Shown: positions 50,897 through 61,106, counted from the first letter of the stretch. The stretch is DNA of 64,000 nt from Acetobacteraceae bacterium (GCA_004843165.1 CP039459.1:933501-997500), one strand, 5' to 3'. The notes: generated by a model not told the origin, from the sequence alone. Numbers and translations: made by a program.

Positions 50897-52258
50897 ATGT
50901 CCTTAGAAATAAATAGCCACTCCTCTTTAAAAAACGCCAAAGAAATTATTTTTGCCCTTGCCAGCGGCGGCGGTGCCCTACGCCAACCAATCGCCGTTAT
51001 GCGAGTCAGTGGCAAACATTGCGGCGATCTTCTTGAAAAAATCGCCGGCAAGCTTCCGGCTCCCCGTATGGCAAGTCTGCGAACCTTAATCTACCAAGAG
51101 GAAACGCTAGATCAGGCTTTGATTCTCTGGATGCCCGGCCCAAATTCTTACACAGGGGAAGATAGTTTTGAATTGCATCTTCATGGCGCTTCTGCCGTTA
51201 TTGAAGCTGTGGGAGAAGCCTTAAGCCAATTAGGTGCGCGCCCTGCGGAAGCTGGCGAATTTACAAAAAGAGCCCTCCATAACGGCAAAATGGATCTTTT
51301 ACAGGCAGAGGCTGTGTGTGATTTAGTGGAGGCAGAAAGTGCAGCACAACGCCGCCAAGCACTTGGGCAAGTGGAAGGCGGATTAAGCAGACTTTCTAAC
51401 CAATGGCAAAGCCAGATGACCCAACTTCTTGCGCAGTTGGAAGCACAAGCAGATTTTCCTGAAGATACCGAAAACGAGATCGGAGAAAATCCAATAATCA
51501 AGGAGATTCAGGCGCTTCTTACCGAAATCCAGTCACATCTTTCAAATCGATCCGGCGAGATTCTCAGAGAAGGCCTTACCATTGTGCTTGCAGGTGCGCC
51601 CAATGCTGGAAAATCAAGTCTTTTAAATGCTTTGGCAGAACGTGAGGCGGCCATTGTCGCACCGATCGCCGGCACCACCCGTGATGCCATTTCCTTAGAT
51701 TGGACTTTAAATGGTGTTAAAACACGCCTTGTGGATACGGCAGGTCTACGTGAAACAGAAGATATAATCGAGCAAGAAGGGGTTAAACGTGCGAAAAACT
51801 GGCTCCGTCAAGCAGATATTATTCTCTATCTGATTGCCCCTGATGAAAAAGCACCAGATTTTTCCGAATTTCCAAAAGAAGCTGTCCTCATCCCTGTCTA
51901 TAGTAAATCCGATCTTTCCAAAGCACTGAAAAATGAGAATGGTATTGCTTTAAGCGTCAAATCTCCCGAAGGGCTTAAGCCACTTAAAGAAAAACTAGAA
52001 GAACTTATTCTAAAGCTTTGCGGTAAAAAACCCGGTAATATGGCCGCGCTTACCCGTCCACGACACCGTCATGCCTTGGGCCAAGCTTCTCACCATTTGG
52101 AAGCAGCCTTAGACGAGGCGCTCCCAATGGAACTTCGAGCCGAAGAAATGCGCCTTGCTTTGCAAGAGATGGGCAGATTATCGGGGAAGATCGGCGGCAG
52201 ATTAGATCCTGAAAAAATCTTGGATAAAATCTTTAGTGCATTTTGTATTGGGAAATAG
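50897..52258 (+). CDS. mnmE: tRNA uridine-34 modification GTPase MnmE
   Basis: The 453 residues comprise an N-terminal tetrahydrofolate-binding domain (AVMRVSGKHCGDLLEKI, then SYTGEDSFELHLHG), a helical domain, an inserted G domain (GAPNAGKSSLLN, AGTTRDAISLD, DTAGLRETED) and the C-terminal FCIGK with the catalytic cysteine. It acts with MnmG, coded at 55418, to make cmnm5U34. In many alphaproteobacteria these two are adjacent, while here about 3.2 kb separate them. Confidence 0.97.
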   Translation: MSLEINSHSSLKNAKEIIFALASGGGALRQPIAVMRVSGKHCGDLLEKIAGKLPAPRMASLRTLIYQEETLDQALILWMPGPNSYTGEDSFELHLHGASAVIEAVGEALSQLGARPAEAGEFTKRALHNGKMDLLQAEAVCDLVEAESAAQRRQALGQVEGGLSRLSNQWQSQMTQLLAQLEAQADFPEDTENEIGENPIIKEIQALLTEIQSHLSNRSGEILREGLTIVLAGAPNAGKSSLLNALAEREAAIVAPIAGTTRDAISLDWTLNGVKTRLVDTAGLRETEDIIEQEGVKRAKNWLRQADIILYLIAPDEKAPDFSEFPKEAVLIPVYSKSDLSKALKNENGIALSVKSPEGLKPLKEKLEELILKLCGKKPGNMAALTRPRHRHALGQASHHLEAALDEALPMELRAEEMRLALQEMGRLSGKIGGRLDPEKILDKIFSAFCIGK

Positions 52259-52295
52259 GCATCTCCTTTTTTAAACTTTTCGCTATATATCTTTA

Positions 52296-53552
52296 TTAGA
52301 AATTTCCTTCCTTGCGCCGCTTTATCAAAACAGCGCCCATCCCACCAAGAGCCGCAACCAAAGAGCCTGCAAGAAAAACGCCCTTAAATCCGAAAGGCGT
52401 TGATAAAGCGCCTAAAGCTAAAATCCCGGTACCGCGCACACCGTCCCCTATAGCATTGCATACGCCAATCAAAATGCCTTTACTTTTAGGATGTTCTTTC
52501 GACAGACATAAAAGGGCAAAAGCCGGAAAGGCAAAAGAAAATCCAAATCCCAAAAGAAAAATACCTGTCAAAACGCAAATTTTATGGGGAAACAGCCCAA
52601 TCAGCAAAAAGCCAACCACCTCTAAGAGAGCAGACAAAATAGCTGTTTTTTCACCGCCCCAGAGATCGGGAAGATGCCCTAGCAGAACCCGTGACAAAAT
52701 CAATCCACCGCCGAATAAAGAAAATGGCAGCCATAAAGGTGTCCAATGATGCTCCGTGAATAAAAGAGAACCATATGTCATCACAAGACCGTGTGCCACG
52801 GCGCAGCATCCAAAACATAAGCCTGGAAACCAGACGATTCTCAAAACTTCTTTTGACGACAAGGATTTCCTTTGCGCTATCTTTTCCTGTTCTTGCACAA
52901 TTTCTGTTTCTGAAAAGAGCTGATTTAAAAAGGATGATTTCCAACACCAGAAAGCCAAAGCACATGAAATAACCGCAAGGATACCACCAATCGTAAAGAA
53001 ATTTAGTTTCTGATATAAAAATGTACCTGCCGGCGCTCCCAAAATTAAACCGCCAAAAACACAAAGCCCTATCCAGCCAATTGCAGCACCTGCCCCATGC
53101 CGACGTTTGGCTTTTGGCATTTTTTCTAAAGAAAAATCTCTTGGAGTCTCAGGGCTTTTTACCTTTTCGACAACTTCAACGCCGCCAGTCACAGCACCTG
53201 TAACCAGCATACTTTGCGCCCATCCTTGAAGCGCACATCCAAATGCAAGAAAAATAATGGAAAGAGAAGGTAGTTTTACAAGAAAACAGGCAAAAATATA
53301 AAAAATGCCAGCAGCAGCGGCACTAAAAGCGCCAAAACTCATGGCACGATGCGGACCACTCGAATCTGAAATACGCCCAGCATAAAAACGGGAAAACATC
53401 ATCACAATAAACTGGATGGAATTAACAGCACCAGCCAGCCCGACACTATCATGAAGATTTTTATCAATAAAAAGGGGTAAAACTGGCATCACCATACCAA
53501 TGAGAGAACATTGCAGCAGCGTGACCGCCATCAGCACGATTAAAACTTTCAT
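52296..53552 (-). CDS. MFS transporter
   Basis: This 418-residue protein has about 12 membrane segments, with a broken polar centre around residues 150-165 (VEKVKSPETPRDFSLEKM). The typical MFS loop motif appears as RFYAGRISDSSGPHRAMSFG. ATG 53552 is chosen because aggggag precedes it; a further upstream start at 53609 has no such site. Substrate unknown. Upstream lies a TonB-receptor remnant, so siderophore transport is one possibility. Confidence 0.75.
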   Translation of the reverse strand: MKVLIVLMAVTLLQCSLIGMVMPVLPLFIDKNLHDSVGLAGAVNSIQFIVMMFSRFYAGRISDSSGPHRAMSFGAFSAAAAGIFYIFACFLVKLPSLSIIFLAFGCALQGWAQSMLVTGAVTGGVEVVEKVKSPETPRDFSLEKMPKAKRRHGAGAAIGWIGLCVFGGLILGAPAGTFLYQKLNFFTIGGILAVISCALAFWCWKSSFLNQLFSETEIVQEQEKIAQRKSLSSKEVLRIVWFPGLCFGCCAVAHGLVMTYGSLLFTEHHWTPLWLPFSLFGGGLILSRVLLGHLPDLWGGEKTAILSALLEVVGFLLIGLFPHKICVLTGIFLLGFGFSFAFPAFALLCLSKEHPKSKGILIGVCNAIGDGVRGTGILALGALSTPFGFKGVFLAGSLVAALGGMGAVLIKRRKEGNF

Positions 53553-53565
53553 CTTTGCTCCCCTA

Positions 53566-53790
53566 AAAATAATAAGAGGCGGTAATATGCCATGTTCTAG
53601 GCCTACCAAACTGACCCGAATCTTTTCCAGTGCTGTTGCCGCTTCCTACGGAAGCATTCAAAAAAATCGGATGCCCATCGCTCACATCCGTAACATTATC
53701 AACATTACGCTGAACAATTTTCGAATTTTTTTTATAAATGCAAAAATCTAAATCACCGGACTGAATTGTTATTGCAGACCGTACAAAGCC
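53566..53790 (-). pseudogene. Remnant of the C-terminus of a TonB-dependent receptor
   Basis: A reading frame on the minus strand contains VQRNVDNVTDVSDG, then GSGNSTGKDSGQFGRPRTWH and ends ITASYYF. NVDNVTD, (F)GxPRTW and the final aromatic residue are the hallmarks of the last barrel strands of TonB-dependent siderophore receptors. The rest of the receptor (usually over 600 residues) is missing. A frame open to 53943 shows no receptor features before about 53790. Confidence 0.65.
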
Positions 53791-53943
53791 AGAGCCCCCG
53801 CAAAACGGATGCCTCAATTTATTTGCTTTCCTCATGATAATGCGCACGCACCTCTCTATTTCTATCTTCTCCACTTCGTGAAATGGAGAAATCTGCATAA
53901 TCCTTAATTTCTCGGAAAATAACGAACTTTCAGCATTCTGCAT

Positions 53944-54355
53944 TTAAACACGACAACACAAGTTTCTAAAAAAATACCCCGTGAATTGTGTTTTGTTCGA
54001 CACATTTTATCTTCTTGAAAATCAGAGAATCCTTATCTGTTCTTTCCAAAAGAAATTTTTATCTTGATCCTATTTTGCGTTGGCATCTCGGCAGAAATTT
54101 TTCAGATAGGTGAAAAAATAATCAGAAGAATAGGGGAAAACAGCAATTATTTTAATATTATGAGAGCAGAGCAAATTGTTTCGTAAAAATTTAAACCCTT
54201 CCTGACCTCAAAAAATCAAAAGAAGTCTTCTTTAAAGCAAATCATTAAAAATAAAGAAGGATTAAAGCCACTCTCTGGAATTTTATTCCTACTCAAAACA
54301 TGCTATTTTTATAAAAATATTCCTCCCTTTACTCTCTAATTTTTAAGATAATTTT
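53944..54355. other. Intergenic region without recognised gene
   Basis: The 412 AT-rich bases may include further decayed receptor sequence and the promoter of the thioredoxin-like gene. I found no coding signal or RNA structure. Confidence 0.45.
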
Positions 54356-54895
54356 ATGCGCTCATTCTCTGCGACATTTTTTCTTTCTATTGTTTCTCTT
54401 AGTTTTTTTGCCTCTTCATCAGCGCAGGCGAGCAAAGCCCCACCCCTTAAGAACACAGATTTTACAGCCGTCCAGCATCCTTATGGCGAGGCAACAAAAG
54501 CCCCCAACGAAATTGAAAAGGCTTTTACAGAAGCGCAAAAAAGCAAGCGTCTTGTTCTCTTAGATTTTGGGGCAAACTGGTGCCCGGACTGCCGTGTTCT
54601 GGCAGGCATTTTTGAAAATCCGGAAATCGCAAAATTTATAAAGCAACATTTTGTTTTCGCCAGTGCTAATGTCGATCATCTCGACAATGAAAATATGAAG
54701 ATTGCACAAGATTTGGGCGTAAATATTCAGGCTATTCCAACCGTTTTAGCCTTAACGCCAGACAAAAAACTTCTAAATACAGATGCCCTCATCGCATTGG
54801 GGGATGCCCGCAAAATGAATGCACAGCAAGTTCTTGACCTGTTACAAGTTTGGGTCGATCGTGGTGCCAAGGCAGAACAATCTAAACCCGTATAA
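54356..54895 (+). CDS. Secreted thioredoxin-family protein
   Basis: This 179-residue protein has a signal peptide (cleavage near AQA-SKAPP). The thioredoxin fold has LLDFGANWCPDCRVLAGIFE, with C76 and C79 as the redox pair, and a cis-proline in IQAIPTVLAL. CPDC is an unusual active-site pair. It probably acts in the periplasm on disulfides. Its likely substrates are not evident; the secreted cysteine-rich cargo proteins are one speculative set. Confidence 0.8.
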   Translation: MRSFSATFFLSIVSLSFFASSSAQASKAPPLKNTDFTAVQHPYGEATKAPNEIEKAFTEAQKSKRLVLLDFGANWCPDCRVLAGIFENPEIAKFIKQHFVFASANVDHLDNENMKIAQDLGVNIQAIPTVLALTPDKKLLNTDALIALGDARKMNAQQVLDLLQVWVDRGAKAEQSKPV

Positions 54896-54907
54896 AGCGC
54901 ATCTTGC

Positions 54908-54937
54908 GCTTTCATTTCGCAATGAAAGCTTGTTTTA
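54908..54937 (+). terminator. Hairpin after the thioredoxin-like gene
   Basis: gctttcat/atgaaagc stem with a six-base loop followed by ttgtttt. It competes with an alternative stem aaagcgca/tgcgcttt (54894-54912) that shares its first bases. Confidence 0.5.
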
Positions 54938-54996
54938 CCCTAAACAAACCCTATAAATAAAGAAAACCCATCTCCTAGCGTAAAAAAGATACCCTT

Positions 54997-55389
54997 ATGA
55001 CAGCCCTTATCGTTCTGGCGATTACCCTCTTTGCGGGTCTTATTCTCTACCTCATCAATAATGTCGTGATTTCATTTAACGACCGATGCCACCAAAAATT
55101 TTATACAAAAATCCTAACCTTTAAATCCTATATTTTTGCTCTGCTCTCCCTTTTTGTGCTGGCCACCGGTGTTGATCTCGCACTCTTTCTCACCTGGCCT
55201 CATAAAGATCTTCTTTCCGGCATTTTGCTCATTCTCTTTGGTATCATCGCCTTTGTGCTTCTCGCATGGGATAATGTCCAAAAAACAAATGTGCTTTTTG
55301 CCACTATTGGAACGATTACACTCTTTCTTTTCTCACTCCTGACATTTGCCACCCTTTTAAGCTTCTTTTTTCTCGGTGCGCTGTCCTAA
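54997..55389 (+). CDS. Membrane protein of unknown function
   Basis: The 130 residues form four hydrophobic segments ([76 protein letters not shown]). No family recognised. It ends 28 bases before the mnmG start. Confidence 0.5.
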   Translation: MTALIVLAITLFAGLILYLINNVVISFNDRCHQKFYTKILTFKSYIFALLSLFVLATGVDLALFLTWPHKDLLSGILLILFGIIAFVLLAWDNVQKTNVLFATIGTITLFLFSLLTFATLLSFFFLGALS

Positions 55390-55417
55390 ACGTTCTCGTG
55401 ACTCGTTTGATTTTCCT

Positions 55418-57328
55418 ATGAATTCCTCGCCTTTCAAAACACAAAAATCCCCTGACCTCTTAAAAAATTGGGATGTCATTGTTATCGGCGCAGGTCATGC
55501 TGGAACAGAGGCTGCGGCCGCTTCCGCCCGCATGGGAGCGCAAACACTCCTCATTACGGCACGTCTTAGCGATATCGGCGTGATGTCCTGCAATCCCGCC
55601 ATTGGTGGCATCGGCAAGGGACATTTGGTCCGTGAAATTGATGCGCTGGACGGACTGATGGGGCGAGCCGCAGACGAAGGTGCTATCCATTTTAAACTTT
55701 TAAACCGCTCCAAAGGTGCTGCAGTACAAGGTCCAAGAGCGCAAATGGATCGTGGGCTTTATCAACAAGCTATGAAACGCTTGATCTCAGCGCAAAAAAA
55801 TCTGGAAATTTTGGAAGGAATGGTTAGTTCTCTTCTTCTAAAAGAGGATCAGATCCAAGGTGTTCAACTCGAAGAAGGCACTGAAATTCAAGCAAAAACC
55901 GTTATTCTCGCTACAGGGACTTTTTTACGAGCCAAAATCTTTATCGGCTCGACAACAAAAGGGGCTGGAAGATTAGGAAAAGAATCTATCATTGAACGCC
56001 CCGCCCAAAAGCTTGGACAACAGCTTCAAGAAATTGGCCTTGAACTGGGACGCTTAAAAACAGGAACACCTGCGCGCCTTGCCAAAAGCTCCATTGACTG
56101 GGAAAATCTTCCGGAGGATCCAAGCGATGAAACACCTGAATTTTTCAGTTTTTTAACGACTAAAGCCGTCAATCCAACCCTTTCCTGCCGTATGACTCGG
56201 ACGACAAAGGAAATGCACGATATTATCCGGCAGAATCTCGCTCGCTCACCTCTTTTTAGTGGCGATATTGAAGGTAGAGGCCCTCGCTACTGCCCCTCGA
56301 TTGAAGATAAAGTCCTTCGTTTCGCAGAACGTGATGAACACCGTATTTTTTTAGAGCCTGAAGCACTTCCTGAAAATGAAGGTGGTAATTTAATTTATCC
56401 CAATGGGATTAGTACCTCACTGCCGCTTGATGTGCAGGAAGAAATGATTTCTGCCATTCCCGGACTGGAAAATGCAGAAATTGTTCAGCCAGGCTATGCG
56501 GTGGAATATGATTTCACCGACCCTCGCCAATTAACACCTTGGCTTGAAGTTGAAAAAATTTCAGGTCTTTATTGCGCCGGTCAAATTAACGGATCAACAG
56601 GTTATGAAGAAGCTGGGGCGCAAGGACTTGTTGCCGGATTGAATGCCGCAAGTAAAACTCAGGGAAAAGCCCCTATCCGTTTTGGGCGTGAAGAATCTTA
56701 TATCGGTGTGATGCTGGACGATCTCACCTTGCAAGGAGTCAGCGAGCCTTACCGTATGCTCACCTCACGTGCAGAATACCGCCTTGCTCTGAGAGCTGAT
56801 AATGCTGATTTACGCCTTACACCCAAAGGCATTAAAATTGGCTGTGTTGGATCAGAGCGTCAAACGGCATTTGAGGCCATCTCTCACGACATCGAAACCA
56901 CTCTTGAACGTGCAAAAAAAGAACGTATCGCCCCACAAGATTTAAAAGATCATTCCCTTAAAATTCGAGACGATGGGCAGGGTCGAACCGTATTTGCGAC
57001 AATTGCCAGTGCCCGAAAGGTTGAAACGCTTATTCCGCTCTGCCCCTGGCTTGCGGAACTTTCCCCACGGATACGTCAACATCTTGAAACAGAAGCCGTT
57101 TATGAAGGCTATTTAGAACGTCAAAAACGTGAGATTTCCCGTCTAAAAGAGGAATCCTCGATCCTTATTCCCGCACATTTTGATTATAAGCAAATCAATG
57201 GCCTCAGCAATGAAATGACAGAGCGCCTTGAAGCGGCACGTCCACGTGACTTTTCTGCGGCCTCCCGTATTCAAGGAATTACCCCTGCAGCACTTTTAGC
57301 CCTTCTCGCTTTTCTAAAAAAACGCTAA
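55418..57328 (+). CDS. mnmG: tRNA uridine-5-carboxymethylaminomethyl modification enzyme MnmG
   Basis: The 636-residue FAD enzyme partner of MnmE has the FAD-binding [34 protein letters not shown], the [16 protein letters not shown] signature, [11 protein letters not shown] and [20 protein letters not shown]. Start 55418 is chosen because an upstream ATG at 55376 lies in the previous gene. It is followed after three bases by rsmG, the normal order in alphaproteobacteria. Confidence 0.97.
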   Translation: MNSSPFKTQKSPDLLKNWDVIVIGAGHAGTEAAAASARMGAQTLLITARLSDIGVMSCNPAIGGIGKGHLVREIDALDGLMGRAADEGAIHFKLLNRSKGAAVQGPRAQMDRGLYQQAMKRLISAQKNLEILEGMVSSLLLKEDQIQGVQLEEGTEIQAKTVILATGTFLRAKIFIGSTTKGAGRLGKESIIERPAQKLGQQLQEIGLELGRLKTGTPARLAKSSIDWENLPEDPSDETPEFFSFLTTKAVNPTLSCRMTRTTKEMHDIIRQNLARSPLFSGDIEGRGPRYCPSIEDKVLRFAERDEHRIFLEPEALPENEGGNLIYPNGISTSLPLDVQEEMISAIPGLENAEIVQPGYAVEYDFTDPRQLTPWLEVEKISGLYCAGQINGSTGYEEAGAQGLVAGLNAASKTQGKAPIRFGREESYIGVMLDDLTLQGVSEPYRMLTSRAEYRLALRADNADLRLTPKGIKIGCVGSERQTAFEAISHDIETTLERAKKERIAPQDLKDHSLKIRDDGQGRTVFATIASARKVETLIPLCPWLAELSPRIRQHLETEAVYEGYLERQKREISRLKEESSILIPAHFDYKQINGLSNEMTERLEAARPRDFSAASRIQGITPAALLALLAFLKKR

Positions 57329-57331
57329 AAG

Positions 57332-57982
57332 ATGCCCATGACCCAAACTTCCTCTTTGACTGAAACATGTGTTCCACGTGAAACAATACATGCTTTGCCT
57401 GATTTTGAACTTTCTATCGGAACCAAACAACGCTTAAAGCAGTTTGAAGAAATTACGCAGGAATGGAACAAGAAAATCAATCTTGTTTCCCATAAAGATG
57501 TCGAACATCTCTGGGAACGTCATATCAAAGATAGTTTGCGAATTGTTCCGCTTATTCCTAAAAACGTCGCTGTGAATGACCTTGGCTCTGGTGGCGGCTT
57601 CCCTGGTGTTATCATTGCCATTGCAAATGACAATCCGGTGACAATGATTGAATCTGACCAACGTAAATGTGCTTTTCTCCGGGAAGCCTCTCGCCTCTGC
57701 GGCGCAAAGACGAAAATTGTTCCTAGCCGTCTTGAAGAGGTCAAGGCACCGCCGGCCCCTGTTGTTACGGCAAGAGCCCTCGCCCCGCTCCCACGATTAT
57801 TAGAGTGGGCAGCACCTTTTTTAGAGGAAGGCGGCACGTGTCTTTTCTTCAAGGGACGAAATGCGGCTGATGAAATTAAAAATTCTTATAAAGACTGGGA
57901 TTTTCAGCTTGAAACCTTTCAAAAAAAAGGGGATGAAGGCGTTATTCTTAAAATCACCCATCTCCAGAGGAAAAACGGCTGA
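57332..57982 (+). CDS. rsmG: 16S rRNA 7-methylguanosine-527 methyltransferase RsmG
   Basis: The 216-residue protein has the SAM-binding DLGSGGGFPGVIIAIAND and the N-terminal TKQRLKQFEEITQEWNKKIN typical of RsmG. The N-terminal PRET codons are also part of a parS site (57370-57385). A second ATG two codons on is possible. Loss of the gene usually gives low-level streptomycin resistance. Confidence 0.95.
   Translation: MPMTQTSSLTETCVPRETIHALPDFELSIGTKQRLKQFEEITQEWNKKINLVSHKDVEHLWERHIKDSLRIVPLIPKNVAVNDLGSGGGFPGVIIAIANDNPVTMIESDQRKCAFLREASRLCGAKTKIVPSRLEEVKAPPAPVVTARALAPLPRLLEWAAPFLEEGGTCLFFKGRNAADEIKNSYKDWDFQLETFQKKGDEGVILKITHLQRKNG
57370..57385. promoter_or_regulatory. parS: parS centromere site inside rsmG
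   Basis: tgttccacgtgaaaca matches the parS palindrome TGTTNCACGTGAAACA at every specified base. It lies in the 5' part of rsmG, where it codes for CVPRET. The ParB gene is 1.5 kb downstream. Confidence 0.85.
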
Positions 57983-58053
57983 GAAAACAGCCCAACAACA
58001 AAGAAAAGATTATCGGCTGGAAAGCTGAACTAGAAAACGAAAAGGACAGAAAC

Positions 58054-58854
58054 GTGCTTACAGATGGTTTTCCCGAAAATGCCCGCATCATTGCTATCGC
58101 CAACCAAAAAGGTGGCGTTGGAAAAACCACAACAGCTGTCAATCTTGCAGCCGCCTTGGGCAATAATATCAAAACCCTTTTGGTGGATCTTGATCCGCAA
58201 GGGAACGCCTCCACAGGCCTCGGAATTCCTTACGAAGCAAGAAATGAAGGGACTTATGCCGCTCTTGCTGGCGAAATTCCTGCCCAGCACCTGACCATGC
58301 CTACCTCTGTCTATAATCTCGATATTCTCCCGGCAAGCAATGATTTAGCCGGTACGGAAATGGCCTTGGCCAATGATGAATATCGTCTTACGCGCCTCAA
58401 AGATGCGCTGGAGCCTCTCCGGGAACATTATGGGGCGATTATTATTGATTGCCCCCCAAGTCTTGGACTTTTAACCGTCAATGCGTTAAACGCCTCTGAT
58501 CGGGTGCTTGTTCCTTTACAATGTGAATTTTTTGCCCTTGAAGGCTTGGCACAACTTCTACACTCTATTGATCGCATCCAGCAAAGCATCAATCCTAGAT
58601 TGGCTTTAGCCGGCATCCTTCTCACGATGTATGATCGAAGAAACCGCCTCTCAACAGAAGTTTTAGAAGAAACGAGAAGCAACTTCGGGAATCTCGTATT
58701 TCGCACCCTTGTCCCTCGAAATGTCCGTATTTCAGAGGCACAAAGTCATGGGACACCTGTCACGCTTCATGATTCATCAAGCACCGGCGCCGGTGCTTAT
58801 CGCCGTCTTGCAGCAGAACTCATTGCCCGTGTAAAAGAGGATGATTTGCCATGA
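58054..58854 (+). CDS. parA: Chromosome partitioning ATPase ParA
   Basis: The 266 residues include the deviant Walker A KGGVGKTTTAVNLAAALG, then LLVDLDPQGNASTGLG and IIIDCPPSLGLLTVNAL. GTG start at 58054 with aaagga seven bases before. ATP-driven dimers on the nucleoid move ParB-parS complexes. It overlaps parB by four bases. Confidence 0.97.
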   Translation: MLTDGFPENARIIAIANQKGGVGKTTTAVNLAAALGNNIKTLLVDLDPQGNASTGLGIPYEARNEGTYAALAGEIPAQHLTMPTSVYNLDILPASNDLAGTEMALANDEYRLTRLKDALEPLREHYGAIIIDCPPSLGLLTVNALNASDRVLVPLQCEFFALEGLAQLLHSIDRIQQSINPRLALAGILLTMYDRRNRLSTEVLEETRSNFGNLVFRTLVPRNVRISEAQSHGTPVTLHDSSSTGAGAYRRLAAELIARVKEDDLP

Positions 58855-59861
58855 GCAAGAAAAAAAAGAACAATAATATTACAGATTTCAATGACGTTCC
58901 TGCAAAACATCTGCGTAAAATGACAAAAGCAAATCCAGCGGCTCTCTCGCATGCTCCAAATGCCAATCGCCCTGTTACCAGTGCGCCACCGTCCAGATTA
59001 GGACGTGGCCTTTCAATGCTCTTAGGCGATAACAGCGGAAACAAACATCATATCCCAGATATTGCTCTCGAAAAAATCATCCCCGGCCCCTTTCAGCCCC
59101 GAAAAATCATGGCAGAAGGTGAGCTCCAAAAACTTTCAGATTCCATTAAAGAAAATGGCGTTCTTCAGCCCGTTCTTGCCCGTCCACACCCGGAAAAAGC
59201 TGGTTTTTTTCAACTTATTGCCGGAGAAAGGCGTTTTAGAGCCTCGCAAAAAGCAGGCCTAAAAACCATTCCGGCGCATATCCGCCAAATGGGCGAAAAA
59301 GAAGCGCTTGCCGCTGCCTTGGTTGAAAATCTTCAAAGGTCCAATCTTAATCCAATTGAAGAGGCTGAGGGTTTAGAGCGGATGCGTGAAACCTGCAAAA
59401 TGAGCCAAGCTCAAATTGCCCAAGCTGTTGGCAAATCGCGCTCCCGCATTGCGAATAATCTACGCCTTCTTTCATTACCGGAGGCTGTAAAACAGGCTCT
59501 GAGAGACGGAACGATTAGCCAAGGGCATGGTGTCGCCCTTCTCGGCTGTACACGCCCTGATGCAGCACTAAAACAAGTGCTTTCCTTACATTTAAATGTA
59601 CGCCAAACAGAAGAGCTTGCCGCAAAAGGCAATTTCCCTTCAGAGACAAAAAAACTAGAAAACACCTCAATCCGACAAGCTGATCTGAAACAGCGTGCAG
59701 CGAAACTCGCCAATTCTCTTGAAAAAGGGCTCGGACTGGACAGGTTTGGTCTGAAAGCGAGCGTCCAGCTTAAACAAGAAGGCTCTAAAGGCGGCACGCT
59801 TAAACTTTCTTGGAAAAATCAAGAACAGCTCGATGCCCTTCTGAAACAACTCGGAAAATAG
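58851..59861 (+). CDS. parB: Chromosome partitioning protein ParB
   Basis: The 336 residues begin with a basic segment and LGRGLSMLLGD, then the CTPase/clamp motifs IAGERRFRASQKAGLKTIPA and AALVENLQRSNLNPIEEAEG, an HTH with SQAQIAQAVGKSRSRIANNL, and a C-terminal dimer domain. It binds parS at 57370 and spreads along DNA. Coupled to parA by the atga overlap. Confidence 0.96.
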   Translation: MSKKKKNNNITDFNDVPAKHLRKMTKANPAALSHAPNANRPVTSAPPSRLGRGLSMLLGDNSGNKHHIPDIALEKIIPGPFQPRKIMAEGELQKLSDSIKENGVLQPVLARPHPEKAGFFQLIAGERRFRASQKAGLKTIPAHIRQMGEKEALAAALVENLQRSNLNPIEEAEGLERMRETCKMSQAQIAQAVGKSRSRIANNLRLLSLPEAVKQALRDGTISQGHGVALLGCTRPDAALKQVLSLHLNVRQTEELAAKGNFPSETKKLENTSIRQADLKQRAAKLANSLEKGLGLDRFGLKASVQLKQEGSKGGTLKLSWKNQEQLDALLKQLGK

Positions 59862-60064
59862 AGGTTTTCAGACCTTAGAATCTATTATGTTATATAGCCC
59901 ACGCAAAGCTGCCAGATCGTAGCAGGCCCTTTACACGTAACAAATTCGAAACGATCTTAGAAAATTCGTTTTCAAGACCTCTTGTAAGCAGATTCCTGCA
60001 CCCCATGTCGTGTAAGAAGACGGAAGGCATCTCGCCCGCCCCTTCTCGACATTGGAGAAAAACA

Positions 60065-60661
60065 ATGGCAGCCGGCAAAAAACCAGAATCCTTTATTTCA
60101 AAAGCCCTAAAAAACAGCACAAAGTCCGACAAACCCAGTGCAACGCCAGACCTTGCCAAAGCAAAGAAAAAACAGGCCAACGCAAAAAATAAAGGGAAGA
60201 CACCTCTCTTGAGAGATAGTGAGAAGCTTTTTGAAACAGCTCTGGATCGTTTGAAAAAATCAAAATTCAGAGCAAGCTTTCATCTCAGCAGAATTCTAAG
60301 AGAATATGCAGAAGAAAAAGGTCCTGCCCGCCTCCAAGAGCATGCGGCTGCTTTTATTCAAGAACGCCTTGCACCGGCCTTTATTCCCAATGATGGGAAA
60401 CAAACACCCTTAAAAGGTCATCCCGTTTTTATTGCCCAGCATGCTTGTGCCTGCTGTTGTCGTGGCTGTCTCTATAAATGGTATCACATTCCTAAAAATA
60501 GAGAGCTTTCTGCAAAAGAACAGAAACAGATTATCGCCTTACTTCTCAAATGGATGAGGCAGGAAATGCAAAAAGATCTTCCCCCCTCTCTCAATCGACA
60601 AATAAAAGCTACGAAAAATAAGGCCAAATCTTCTCCTGAAAACCTGGACCTATTCAGATAA
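60065..60661 (+). CDS. DUF4186 family protein
   Basis: This 198-residue protein has RASFHLSRILREYAEEKG, APAFIPNDGKQTPLKGHPVF and the cysteine cluster ACACCCRGCLYKWYHIPKNR, which are the markers of DUF4186. The four-to-five cysteines and histidine suggest a metal site. Start 60065 is chosen because ggag lies before it; the previous 60 bases in frame do not look coding. The N-terminal 55 residues are K/A/S-rich and probably disordered. Function of the family is unknown. Confidence 0.75.
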   Translation: MAAGKKPESFISKALKNSTKSDKPSATPDLAKAKKKQANAKNKGKTPLLRDSEKLFETALDRLKKSKFRASFHLSRILREYAEEKGPARLQEHAAAFIQERLAPAFIPNDGKQTPLKGHPVFIAQHACACCCRGCLYKWYHIPKNRELSAKEQKQIIALLLKWMRQEMQKDLPPSLNRQIKATKNKAKSSPENLDLFR

Positions 60662-60966
60662 TATTTTTTAAATAAAACGCCGTGCGATATCTTCTGCATC
60701 GTCAAGTCCTTTGCTGCGTACAATCTGCACGATCTGATGACAATATCGCCAAGTAAAGACTTATCCCCACCCCCCTTAAAAGAGAGCGAATCGTCTTTAA
60801 AGAAAGTTTCCACTCATTTTAGAAAAAGAAAAGTAAAATCGTTAGAACTCAAAAAAGGGCAGTAACTGGTAATCTTTTTGTTTTTAACTTTTAATGATTT
60901 GTATTTTACAGATCAAAAATTTTTATATTAAGTTGCAACTTAAAAAATATCTGCTAAAATAAAAGA
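60662..60966. other. Intergenic region without recognised gene
   Basis: AT-rich on the right. On the minus strand around 60675-60760 a short frame ends IVRSKGLDDAEDIARRFI and stops. This may be the last part of a decayed gene, but no start or upstream part remains. Confidence 0.4.
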
Positions 60967-61026
60967 AGCTTGAGGGAGATTTTTTGGCATTTCCCCCACC
61001 CCCGCCAAAAAATCTGCTCTCAAGCT
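60967..61026 (+). repeat. Long near-perfect inverted repeat directly before tRNA-Lys
   Basis: Left arm 60967-60988 (agcttgagggagattttttggc) would pair with right arm 61004-61026, except for one bulge and one mismatch. The loop is C-rich. It ends four bases before the tRNA. Confidence 0.75.
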
Positions 61027-61030
61027 GCGT

Positions 61031-61106
<76 letters not shown>

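Noticed and set aside
60675-60760. Short minus-strand frame ending IVRSKGLDDAEDIARRFI
   Set aside because: It looks protein-like but a stop lies just upstream and no start or family is recognisable, so no gene is called.
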